Shown here piece by piece: positions 1-6,971 of a stretch of 24,083 nt of DNA. The notes beneath the pieces are model-generated. The model saw nothing but the letters and a program-made list of their open reading frames with translations, was not told where the DNA came from and did not search any database. Made by a program: the position numbers and the translations under genes. How positions within the stretch are numbered: position 1 is the stretch's first letter; every line of letters begins with the position of its first letter. The stretch spans positions 1 to 24,083 of the forward strand of contig JAEWLX010000100.1 in NCBI GenBank assembly GCA_023457325.1, in the 5' to 3' direction. The stretch comes from Bacillota bacterium. Lineage in GTDB: Bacteria > Bacillota_I > Bacilli_A > RFN20 > CAG-826.

Positions 1-444
1 GGTCACACTTGTCATCGCGAACTCTTCAAGATCAGCGGAAATATCAAAAGTCGTTTCTCCGTGGCGATGAACGCCGCCGATTCCGCCAGTTACAAACACT
101 TCAATGCCAGCCATTTCAGCAATAATCATCGTTGCGGCTACAGTCGTTGCTCCCCACCTCTTATTAGCAACCACAACCGGCAAATCGCGACGCGAAACCT
201 TACGGACGTCTTTGCGTTTGCCAAACTCTTCAATTTGCGAGTGATTCATGCCGACAATTATTTCTCCATCGATTATTCCAATCGTAGCTGGAGTCGCGCC
301 AGATTTTAAAATAATATTTTCAAGCATTAAAGCTGTTTGAACATTTTGAGGATAGGGCATGCCGTGAGAAATAATCGTTGATTCTAAAGCAACAACGGGA
401 AGGTTGTTTTTTAATGCTTTGGAAACATCTTTGGAAATATACAT
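1..444 (-). CDS. psuG: Pseudouridine-5'-phosphate glycosidase, N-terminal part (cut by window edge)
   Basis: The reading frame is open from the ATG at 444-442 down to base 1, so 148 N-terminal residues of a family of about 300 residues are present. The family cleaves the C-glycosidic bond of pseudouridine 5'-phosphate to give uracil and ribose 5-phosphate in nucleoside salvage. The translation contains the highly typical ALESTIISHGMPYPQN block at residues 19-34, with the presumed catalytic Glu at 21. Further on come KVSRRDLP and the glycine-rich VTGGIGGVHRHGE segment, all hallmarks of PsuG. A ribosome binding site AGGGGG precedes the ATG, and the start lies only two bases after the stop of the upstream P-type ATPase, so the two are co-transcribed and probably translationally coupled. 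Whether a psuK kinase or a transporter follows cannot be seen. Family assignment is confident. Confidence 0.95.
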   Translation of the reverse strand, partial: MYISKDVSKALKNNLPVVALESTIISHGMPYPQNVQTALMLENIILKSGATPATIGIIDGEIIVGMNHSQIEEFGKRKDVRKVSRRDLPVVVANKRWGATTVAATMIIAEMAGIEVFVTGGIGGVHRHGETTFDISADLEEFAMTSVT

Positions 445-446
445 AT

Positions 447-2915
447 TTAAATATCCCCCTTTCGATTAATTAGCCTTGAGGTCAATTTACTAACAATTAA
501 ATAAAATGGCAAGGCAAGTGCTATTACTATAAATAGCACCAATACATGAACAGGCGACATAACTTCATAAGATATTTTAAGTAACTCCCACGACCTTAAG
601 AAGAAATCAAAGATGAATGCGATAATTCCTAATCCCACCATCGACAAAAACAAAATGAGACGATAACCATCAAGTGGCCAAGATATTTTTGCCAAAATAA
701 AGTAGCTAGCAACAGTGAAAGTAAAAATCGCCATGGTTTGTGCTACTTCAAGACTCATGAAATTTGGAAAGATAGTAGCTATGCCGTAAATAAGCAAAAC
801 AAATGTGAACTGCATAATACCCCCCGGGACCGCTTTTTTAACTATATTCCCCATGAAACTGCCTTTGAGCCGCTCGCTGTTTTTTTGCAAAGCCAAGAAG
901 AAAGCAGCAAGACCAATCGTACATATTTCCCAAATGTATAGATTATTCGTTAAAAACGGATAATCTAAACCACCAAACCAGCCAGCAAATAAAAACACCA
1001 GGCTTGTAACAACAGCAAAGATTGTTTTTGCCAAAAAGAGGGAGCAAGTTCTTTGCAGGTTATTAATTACTCTTCTTCCTTCATCAACGACTTCCGGCAG
1101 CTTGCCAAAATTAGAATCAAGAGAAACAAGATGAGAAACATTTCTTGCTGCGGCCGCGCCAGAGGCCATTGCTATCGAACAGTCAGCAACTTTCAACGCT
1201 AAAATATCGTTAACTCCATCTCCTGTCATAGCGACGACGTGACCGGCGTTTCTCAACGTTTTAATAATGACTTCTTTTTGTTCTGGGCTAACACGGCCAA
1301 ACACATTATATTTTTGAACATAATTAGCAACTTCATTTAAAGGTATGTTTTCTAAGGATATATATTTGTTTGCGCCATCAACGCCGACAATTCTTGAAAT
1401 CTCGCTAACAGTATCAACGTTGTCGCCACTAATTATTTTGATCGCTACCCCGTTATCCTTAAACCAAGCGATGTTTTCTTTGGCGTCCTCGCGGATATGA
1501 TCTTGAACAACGAGCAAACCAATCGTCGCAAAATCATTCGACAAATCTCCAATCTTTTCTTCTTTGCTGTGCGCTATAAGTAAAACACGATATCCCTTTT
1601 TTGTGTGCTTTTTAATTTCATTTGCAATGATTTCTTCATCGCGGGACTTAATAAACTCTGGGGCGCCAATTACAACGGTACCGATTCCTTTAAAGGCGGC
1701 AGCAGAACACTTTTTCTCGCTTGAAAAAGGTAAAGAATCAAGAACATCTAATCCACCATCGAAGCCTACTTCTTTTAAGATTGCTTGAGCTGTTTGATTG
1801 TTGTCTTTTGTCGCTATAAGTAAAGATGATAGGTATTTTCGAATTTCAGATTCACTGGTGCCGTTATAAGTAATTATCTCTTTAACATCCATGTTGCCAT
1901 CAGTTAATGTTCCTGTTTTATCTAGGCATAATACATCAACGCGCGCTAAAGTCTCGATTGAGTACAGCTCTTGAACAAGCATTCGTTTATAAGCTAGGCG
2001 CAAAACGCCAACTGCGAGTGTCATTGATGTTAAAAGGTACATACCGGAAGGTATCATTGCGACCAAAGACCCGGCTAACGATCCTACCGATGATTGAAAT
2101 GCCTGAAAGGTGCTAAAACCACCTTTGAGGGAAAAAGTCACGGCGTAGGCGATTGCAAAAAGAATGACGATTGCGCCAATGTAGCGGAAAAGGATTCTCA
2201 TTGATTTAAGAATCTCTGACTTGGGTCGTTTAAATAACCTTACTTGGCTTTGAAGTTGCTCTGCATAATTCGCGCGCCCTACTGACACCGCCCTAACCCG
2301 TGCTGTACCACTTGTCACGAATGAACCAGAAAACACTTTATCGCCAATATTTTTATCAACCGGTACCGATTCACCAGTAAGAAGTGATTCGTTCGCGCTT
2401 AACTTGCCTTCAACCAAAACGGCATCAATACTTATTTGGTCTCCTGCCTTTAAAATAAGGACATCACTTAGAACCAAATCATTGACTTGGATCTCAAAAA
2501 CGCTTCCGTTGCGGACTACGGTCGCTTTTGGATTTGTTACCAAACGAAGTTTATCAACCAGTTTTCGAGCTCGAATATCTTGAAACAATCCAATGACAAT
2601 ATTAGCGATGAGGACAAGTAAGAAAAAAAGACCGCTATATTGTTCAGCGATAAACATCAAAACACCTATCGAAATTAAAAGTAGGTTAAAAAAACTAAAA
2701 AGATTAGTAAAAATTATTTCTGTGTATGATTTAGTGACGTGGCGTCTTGTTTTATTAACAAGTCCTTCGCTTATTCTTTTTTGAACTTCAAAAGTCGAAA
2801 GGCCGTTTTGTATATCATCACAAAAAGGTGATGCGTTTTCGATTAATTCTTTAATTGCAGATACTTTTTTCACTATAATACCAATGTTAAAATTCAATAC
2901 GCGCATAATGCGCAT
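447..2915 (-). CDS. P-type cation-transporting ATPase, CtpE-like
   Basis: An 822-residue P-type ATPase, which pumps cations across the cell membrane using ATP. Visible landmarks, counted from the start at 2915: actuator motif TGES at 180-183, phosphorylation motif DKTGTLT with Asp332, and hinge motif TGDGVND at 564-570. There are about two membrane helices before the actuator (around 66-110), two before the phosphorylation domain (around 240-310) and about six at the C terminus. There is no N-terminal CxxC heavy-metal domain. The block around DKTGT and the stretch after TGDGVND resemble the mycobacterial CtpE / pneumococcal Exp7-like group, some of which are reported to move calcium. The M4 motif reads IPSGM (288-292) where CtpE and P2 pumps have PEGL, so the ion is uncertain. 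No clear ribosome binding site precedes 2915; ATG at 2906 or GTG at 2873 are alternatives. psuG follows after two bases. Confidence 0.9.
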   Translation of the reverse strand: MRIMRVLNFNIGIIVKKVSAIKELIENASPFCDDIQNGLSTFEVQKRISEGLVNKTRRHVTKSYTEIIFTNLFSFFNLLLISIGVLMFIAEQYSGLFFLLVLIANIVIGLFQDIRARKLVDKLRLVTNPKATVVRNGSVFEIQVNDLVLSDVLILKAGDQISIDAVLVEGKLSANESLLTGESVPVDKNIGDKVFSGSFVTSGTARVRAVSVGRANYAEQLQSQVRLFKRPKSEILKSMRILFRYIGAIVILFAIAYAVTFSLKGGFSTFQAFQSSVGSLAGSLVAMIPSGMYLLTSMTLAVGVLRLAYKRMLVQELYSIETLARVDVLCLDKTGTLTDGNMDVKEIITYNGTSESEIRKYLSSLLIATKDNNQTAQAILKEVGFDGGLDVLDSLPFSSEKKCSAAAFKGIGTVVIGAPEFIKSRDEEIIANEIKKHTKKGYRVLLIAHSKEEKIGDLSNDFATIGLLVVQDHIREDAKENIAWFKDNGVAIKIISGDNVDTVSEISRIVGVDGANKYISLENIPLNEVANYVQKYNVFGRVSPEQKEVIIKTLRNAGHVVAMTGDGVNDILALKVADCSIAMASGAAAARNVSHLVSLDSNFGKLPEVVDEGRRVINNLQRTCSLFLAKTIFAVVTSLVFLFAGWFGGLDYPFLTNNLYIWEICTIGLAAFFLALQKNSERLKGSFMGNIVKKAVPGGIMQFTFVLLIYGIATIFPNFMSLEVAQTMAIFTFTVASYFILAKISWPLDGYRLILFLSMVGLGIIAFIFDFFLRSWELLKISYEVMSPVHVLVLFIVIALALPFYLIVSKLTSRLINRKGDI

Positions 2916-2940
2916 TCAACTAATACAAATTTAATCAATC

Positions 2941-2960
2941 AAACTTGAATATTCAAGTTT
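2941..2960. promoter_or_regulatory. Perfect 20-bp palindrome, candidate operator for the ATPase-psuG unit
   Basis: Bases 2941-2960 form an exact inverted repeat (half site AAACTTGAAT) in the 66-bp gap between the lipoprotein gene and the ATPase gene. On the minus strand it is not followed by a T-run, which argues against an intrinsic terminator for the lipoprotein gene. On the plus strand nothing upstream needs terminating. Its position 26 bp before the ATPase start and its TTGAA/TTCAA half sites fit a dimeric repressor site such as those of ArsR/SmtB-type metal sensors. The regulator is not in the window, so this is inference. Confidence 0.5.
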
Positions 2961-2981
2961 TAATAAAAAAATTTTGTTCTT

Positions 2982-3995
2982 TTATAGTTTAGGAGTAGAT
3001 GTTGAAAAAGTAAAGTCACTAGGGTCAAACAATGTGCCAGTATAGGCCCCGATATCTTCAACATTATATTCGATAATTTTTTCTTGCCACGTGCGATAAA
3101 CTTCATTGCCGCCAACTTCCTCAAAAGTGCCACCAGAGTATGTGACGTTCTTGATCATTCCATCAACGATAAGGATTGAATCGGAAATACTTTCGCCAAG
3201 TGCTGGACCGTTTGGACTATAAGAACCGGAGAGTTCAATTTTCAAACTTTGACTGGTATTAAGCGCTGTATTTCCTTCAGCTACTCCTTCGGAGTTACTC
3301 GCGTATTTTACTGCTGTGAAAGATAAGTTAGAAAATAACTCGCTATCGTCATAGTAAGAATAATTACTTACAAAATCAAGAGCTAGGGCCTGTCCGTTCA
3401 CAAGGTTTAATTTGCGAATATAATTCTCGGTGCCATATATATTTTCTATCGCCACATCGTTATCTGTTCCTGCAAAATCATAAATCTCATAATAACGAGA
3501 AAGCGATGGACAATAACCGTTTCTAAACACTTGGTAATCAGCATCGAGATTGATATCAACCTCAACGCTTTCATCTTCGTCATAATAATTCTCTTGAAGG
3601 TTATAATCGCCGATTAAAATCTTAGCGCTATTATAACGAGAGACTTCTTTTGAATAATTAGCAAAAATATCTCGAGCATCATCAAGCACGTCAACATCAT
3701 CATAATCAACGACTTCTTCAAGCGTATAAGAAGCGCTGTTTGCGTATCCATCGTTCGTACCTAATAAATCTAAAATCTCATTTCTTTTTTCTTCGGTTTG
3801 CCCGCCTAATGTTAGCGAGGCAATTGCGTTTTTTAAAGTTTCGTCGCGTTCAAAAACAAAAAATTGTGAATCTTCTTCGCAAAAATCAGGATAAGTTCCA
3901 TCATCACTAGAAATCGAATCGGTAGCAGGGCCTCCGCAACTGACAGCAAAAAAACCTGAACCGATGAGAATTAAGAAGGCGAGTGTCTTTTTCAT
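2982..3995 (-). CDS. Putative secreted lipoprotein of unknown function
   Basis: A 337-residue protein that I do not recognise. The ATG at 3995 is preferred over an in-frame ATG at 4034 because it places a textbook lipoprotein signal at the N terminus: MKK, a hydrophobic stretch, then AVSC with the lipidated Cys at residue 20. The mature part is acidic and rich in Tyr, Asp, Ser and Asn, has no further membrane segment, and shows no catalytic motif I can name. Strand-like blocks of alternating polar and hydrophobic residues in the second half suggest a beta-rich extracytoplasmic domain. It is a single gene between tadA and the ATPase, with 89 bp before it and 66 bp after it. No strong ribosome binding site is visible before 3995. 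It may be a lineage-restricted surface protein. Confidence 0.75.
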   Translation of the reverse strand: MKKTLAFLILIGSGFFAVSCGGPATDSISSDDGTYPDFCEEDSQFFVFERDETLKNAIASLTLGGQTEEKRNEILDLLGTNDGYANSASYTLEEVVDYDDVDVLDDARDIFANYSKEVSRYNSAKILIGDYNLQENYYDEDESVEVDINLDADYQVFRNGYCPSLSRYYEIYDFAGTDNDVAIENIYGTENYIRKLNLVNGQALALDFVSNYSYYDDSELFSNLSFTAVKYASNSEGVAEGNTALNTSQSLKIELSGSYSPNGPALGESISDSILIVDGMIKNVTYSGGTFEEVGGNEVYRTWQEKIIEYNVEDIGAYTGTLFDPSDFTFSTSTPKL

Positions 3996-4084
3996 GTGTT
4001 TCTGGGGCGAAAAGTAACACTTTTCTATTAACAAGTATAAGTGAATTCTAATCTATTTTGTATCTTTCTTATATAAATTTGCTT

Positions 4085-4543
4085 TTACTTTTGGCGTTTG
4101 CTTTTAAAAAAGTTGCTGACTATCTGCCCACATTCTTCTTCCAAAACGCCACCAACAACCTTTGGTTGATGATTCAGATTTTTTTGATCAAATAAATTAT
4201 AAGAACTACCCAGCGCTCCGCCTTTTGGGTCTTTGGCACCATAAACAATTCGCGCAATTCGCGTCCAAAGAAGCGTTCCGGCGCACATTGAACATGGTTC
4301 AACCGTAATGTAGATGGTGCATTCATCAAGGCGCCAGGCACCTATTTTTTTGCATGCCTTACGAATCGCATTAATTTCAGCATGCGAAGTTGGATCGTTA
4401 GTCAACTCACGCTTATTGTGTGCTTTTGCTAAAACCTTATCGTTTCTAACGATAACAGCGCCGACTGGGACTTCGTCCTTTAACTCGGCTTTCTTCGCCT
4501 CTTTTAAGGCTATTTGCATGTAATAAATATCTCGATTGTTCAT
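4085..4543 (-). CDS. tadA: tRNA(Arg)-specific adenosine-34 deaminase
   Basis: A 152-residue zinc-dependent deaminase that converts adenosine 34 of the tRNA(Arg) anticodon ACG to inosine, needed to read CGC and CGA. The zinc site is visible as HAE (His54, catalytic Glu56) and PCSMC (Cys84, Cys87), and the N-terminal MQIALKEAKKA and VPVGAVIV segments are typical of TadA. The ATG at 4543 is chosen because family proteins start here and GGTGG lies about nine bases upstream; the longer frame from 4573 would run back into the SRP RNA. That GGTGG lies in the 3' strand of the SRP RNA terminal helix. In Bacillus the SRP RNA gene also neighbours tadA, but on the downstream side. Confidence 0.95.
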   Translation of the reverse strand: MNNRDIYYMQIALKEAKKAELKDEVPVGAVIVRNDKVLAKAHNKRELTNDPTSHAEINAIRKACKKIGAWRLDECTIYITVEPCSMCAGTLLWTRIARIVYGAKDPKGGALGSSYNLFDQKNLNHQPKVVGGVLEEECGQIVSNFFKSKRQK

Positions 4544-4550
4544 ATAAATA

Positions 4551-4629
4551 AACCACCGCACATGCATCAGCAACTTAAGGCTGCTGCGTTTCCGCCCTGA
4601 CCTGGTTCATCGAGATACATCGCGATGGC
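4551..4629 (-). ncRNA. ffs: Signal recognition particle RNA, small bacterial type
   Basis: On the minus strand the conserved SRP domain IV is plain: GAACCAGGTCAGG, then a GCG-GAAA-CGC capped tip, then AGCAGCC, which pair to form the asymmetric and symmetric loops bound by Ffh. The 5' end GCCATCGC (4629-4622) can pair with GCGGTGGT (4559-4552) as the closing helix with two G-U pairs, fixing a length of about 78 nt. A TATAAT box at 4641-4636 places the 5' end near 4629. The RNA with Ffh directs nascent membrane proteins to the translocon. No terminator separates it from tadA, which begins eight bases later, so its 3' end must come from processing or from an unusual termination event. Confidence 0.9.
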
Positions 4630-4635
4630 ATAAAT

Positions 4636-4641
4636 ATTATA
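4636..4641 (-). promoter_or_regulatory. -10 element of the SRP RNA/tadA promoter
   Basis: A perfect TATAAT on the minus strand, seven bases upstream of the inferred first base of the SRP RNA, in a very AT-rich gap after serS. The -35 region (around 4659-4664) is a poor match to TTGACA. With no other promoter visible, this probably drives both the SRP RNA and tadA. Confidence 0.6.
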
Positions 4642-4661
4642 ACAATATTTTTATAAAATAA

Positions 4662-5942
4662 TTATTTTTTGGCTTCTAGTTTTTCTAATCCGCCCATATA
4701 TGGCCTTAAAACCTCAGGCACAATAACACTACCATCTGCTTGTTGAAATTGTTCAAGGATAGCTGGTACAAGACGGGAGGTCGCCAAGCCACTGGCGTTT
4801 AGTGTGTGGCAAAACTTCATTTTCCCACTATCTTTATCGCGATAGCGCATCATGCCACGACGCGCCTGATAATCGCGAGCGTTAGAGGCGCTTGATACTT
4901 CTTTATATGTCGCCATGCTGGGAATATATACTTCTATGTCATAAGTTCTTGCCATGGCGTGTGAACAGTCGCCGGCAGCAAGTTTGCTGATTTGAAAGTG
5001 CAAACCTAATTGTTCGACGAGTCTCTTAGCTTTGCCAACCATTTCTTCAAAGGCCACATTTGAACCTTCTTCAGTCGTATATTGAACGATTTCAACTTTG
5101 TTGAATTGATAACCGCGAATCATTCCTCTTTCTTCGGTGCGATACGAACCCGCTTCTGAACGATAGCACGGGGTGTAAGCAAAATACTTACGAGGTAAGG
5201 TCGCGATATCAAGGATTTCGTTACGATGAATGTTTACAAGAGCTGTTTCAGCGGTTGGTAACATGAATTTTTTAGGGCTTGCACCTTCAAGCATGAAGAC
5301 CGCGTCATTAAATTTAGGGAATTGTCCAGCGACAAAACCAGATTCGTAATTTAGGAGATGGGGAGGCAACATAAATTGATAGCCATCTTTTAGATGATTA
5401 GCGATAAAATAATTAATTAAAGCCCACTCAAGTAAGGCACCTTGACCGGTGTATATCCAAGTTCCGTGGCCGCTTATTTTTGCCGCTCGTTCATAATCAA
5501 CTAAGCCGAGGGACTCTGCTAACTCGACGTGATCTTTAATTTTAAAATCGAAGACGGGTTTTTTGCCATATTCATAAATAACTTCATTGTTTTCTTTGCC
5601 GCCCTCAAGAAGATCCTCGTCCGGAACGTTGGGTAGGACGGCCATAAAATTAAATATTTGTGCTTCAATTTTCTTTAGAGACGCTTCATCTCCAGAGCTT
5701 TCTAAGGCAAGTTCTTTAACGCGGGCAAAAATGGAAGCAACATCACCACCACTTTTCTTGATTTGCGCGACCGAACCAGAAAGGCGGTTTTGTTCCGCTT
5801 TCGAACTTTCGACTTTGACTAAAAGTTTTTTTCTTTCTTCAACCAGGGCGATAAGGGGGGCGAAGTCTACTTCATAGTTCTTCTTTTTTAAAGCTAAACG
5901 AATCTTCTCAGGGTTTTCGGTAATCAATTTGATGTCAAGCAT
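4662..5942 (-). CDS. serS: Seryl-tRNA synthetase
   Basis: A 426-residue class II aminoacyl-tRNA synthetase that charges tRNA(Ser) in the cytoplasm, the usual length for bacteria. The N-terminal 100 residues form the charged helical arm (coiled coil) that grips the long variable arm of tRNA(Ser), opening with MLDIKLITENPEKIR. Class II motif 2 (YRSEAGSYRTEERGMIRGYQF) and motif 3 (near ASGLATSRLVPAILE) are present. The block before motif 3 reads EVSSASNARDYQARR, with Ala where EISSCSN is usual. The ATG at 5942 is preferred: AAGGAGG sits seven bases upstream and family proteins start there. The longer frame from 5963 only adds codons overlapping the upstream gene. The first eight bases overlap the end of the glycosyltransferase gene, which carries this ribosome binding site. 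Confidence 0.97.
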   Translation of the reverse strand: MLDIKLITENPEKIRLALKKKNYEVDFAPLIALVEERKKLLVKVESSKAEQNRLSGSVAQIKKSGGDVASIFARVKELALESSGDEASLKKIEAQIFNFMAVLPNVPDEDLLEGGKENNEVIYEYGKKPVFDFKIKDHVELAESLGLVDYERAAKISGHGTWIYTGQGALLEWALINYFIANHLKDGYQFMLPPHLLNYESGFVAGQFPKFNDAVFMLEGASPKKFMLPTAETALVNIHRNEILDIATLPRKYFAYTPCYRSEAGSYRTEERGMIRGYQFNKVEIVQYTTEEGSNVAFEEMVGKAKRLVEQLGLHFQISKLAAGDCSHAMARTYDIEVYIPSMATYKEVSSASNARDYQARRGMMRYRDKDSGKMKFCHTLNASGLATSRLVPAILEQFQQADGSVIVPEVLRPYMGGLEKLEAKK

Positions 5943-6966
5943 GTTTTTTACCTCCTTGGTCACTCATTGTGAGCAGGCCAGTGTATATCTTTTCTAACTC
6001 TTTTCCAATTTCGGTCAGACTTTCAGCTTTTGCGATTGAATATGCTTTGGCGGATTTAGACGGAAGTTCATTGGCAAAATATTTATCAATTATTTTCGCG
6101 ACCCCCAAAATCGATTCATCAGTATAAGCATATCCTTTTGTAAAAACCTTAGCATCGTAATCAACTGGACCAAGCCCAATAATTTGGCACTTGCTGGCGA
6201 TTGCGTCTAGCATAGTAATTGCGTTGTACTTATGAGGGTTAACAGCCAGGAAAACGTCGGCATTCATCATTACAGATCGATAGACGTCTTCGGGAATTAT
6301 TGGACTAAACCGCAAATTTTTCGGTGAGCGTCGTAGCAAACGTCTAATTTTATTAGATAAAAAGATTAGGTGTTTGGCTTGTCCAAAATATAAGAATTTT
6401 ATGTCTGGACATTTCTTGGCGATTTCTACAATGTTATATATCTCTTGGCGATTATCGTATTGGCCAAACGCCACGACTGTTTTGGTTCCTTTGCTAAATC
6501 GAAAATAGCGGTAGAATAAATCGGCTTCGAGCTGGTCTTGTTTTTCAAAACGAGCAATATTAACGCCTGGAGATAATATTGTGACTCTTGATTTAACGCC
6601 TTGATCAAGGAGAAATTTTTTCCCACTTGCGTTTGGCACAATAACAAGGCTGACTCTATTAAGTACACGCAACGCTTTTCCGCTCAAGCGAACAACGCCG
6701 TCGCGGGTCACTTCTGTCAACTTCGCAACTGGATCTGATTCGCACATTAGGGCTGAGAACACGACCGGTCTTCCTAACTCGAGGGCATCATTAATTTTCG
6801 TTTCATCGGCAACCGAAAGGAAATGGGCCACATCATAGTTATCAATGCTGTTCTTAGCGATTTCAATGTTGGTCAACTCCAAGGCACCTTTAATGTTTTT
6901 GCGAAGGCGCATGCCCTCGTAAACGTCTTTTAAATACCGTGGTTGGAAGTGGACAAAAACTTTCAT
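5935..6966 (-). CDS. Putative GT-B type glycosyltransferase (degenerate GT4-like)
   Basis: A 343-residue cytoplasmic protein with the look of a GT-B glycosyltransferase. The N-terminal half ends in a linker region VSLVIVPNASGKKFLLDQGV followed by VTILSPGVNIARF, the usual domain junction of GT4 enzymes. The second half contains VVAFGQYDNRQEIYNIVEIAKK, IKFLYFGQ and MNADVFLAVNPHKYNAITMLDAIASKCQIIG. In that last block the EX7E nucleotide-sugar motif of GT4 enzymes is not intact (Lys and Asp occupy the expected Glu positions), so activity or donor may differ. A glycolipid or surface glycan role is plausible but not shown. The start lies five bases after the gyrA stop with no ribosome binding site, suggesting coupling to gyrA; the end overlaps serS by eight bases. 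The stop is TGA. Confidence 0.65.
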   Translation of the reverse strand: MKVFVHFQPRYLKDVYEGMRLRKNIKGALELTNIEIAKNSIDNYDVAHFLSVADETKINDALELGRPVVFSALMCESDPVAKLTEVTRDGVVRLSGKALRVLNRVSLVIVPNASGKKFLLDQGVKSRVTILSPGVNIARFEKQDQLEADLFYRYFRFSKGTKTVVAFGQYDNRQEIYNIVEIAKKCPDIKFLYFGQAKHLIFLSNKIRRLLRRSPKNLRFSPIIPEDVYRSVMMNADVFLAVNPHKYNAITMLDAIASKCQIIGLGPVDYDAKVFTKGYAYTDESILGVAKIIDKYFANELPSKSAKAYSIAKAESLTEIGKELEKIYTGLLTMSDQGGKKHA

Positions 6967-6971
6967 AAATA

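Noticed and set aside
61..309. Plus-strand open frame of 82 codons at the left edge
   Set aside because: It lies antisense to psuG, whose frame has a clear family sequence; the plus-strand translation has no recognisable motif.
4544..4573. Longer tadA start at 4573
   Set aside because: It would translate the 3' part of the SRP RNA; family alignment and GGTGG spacing favour 4543.
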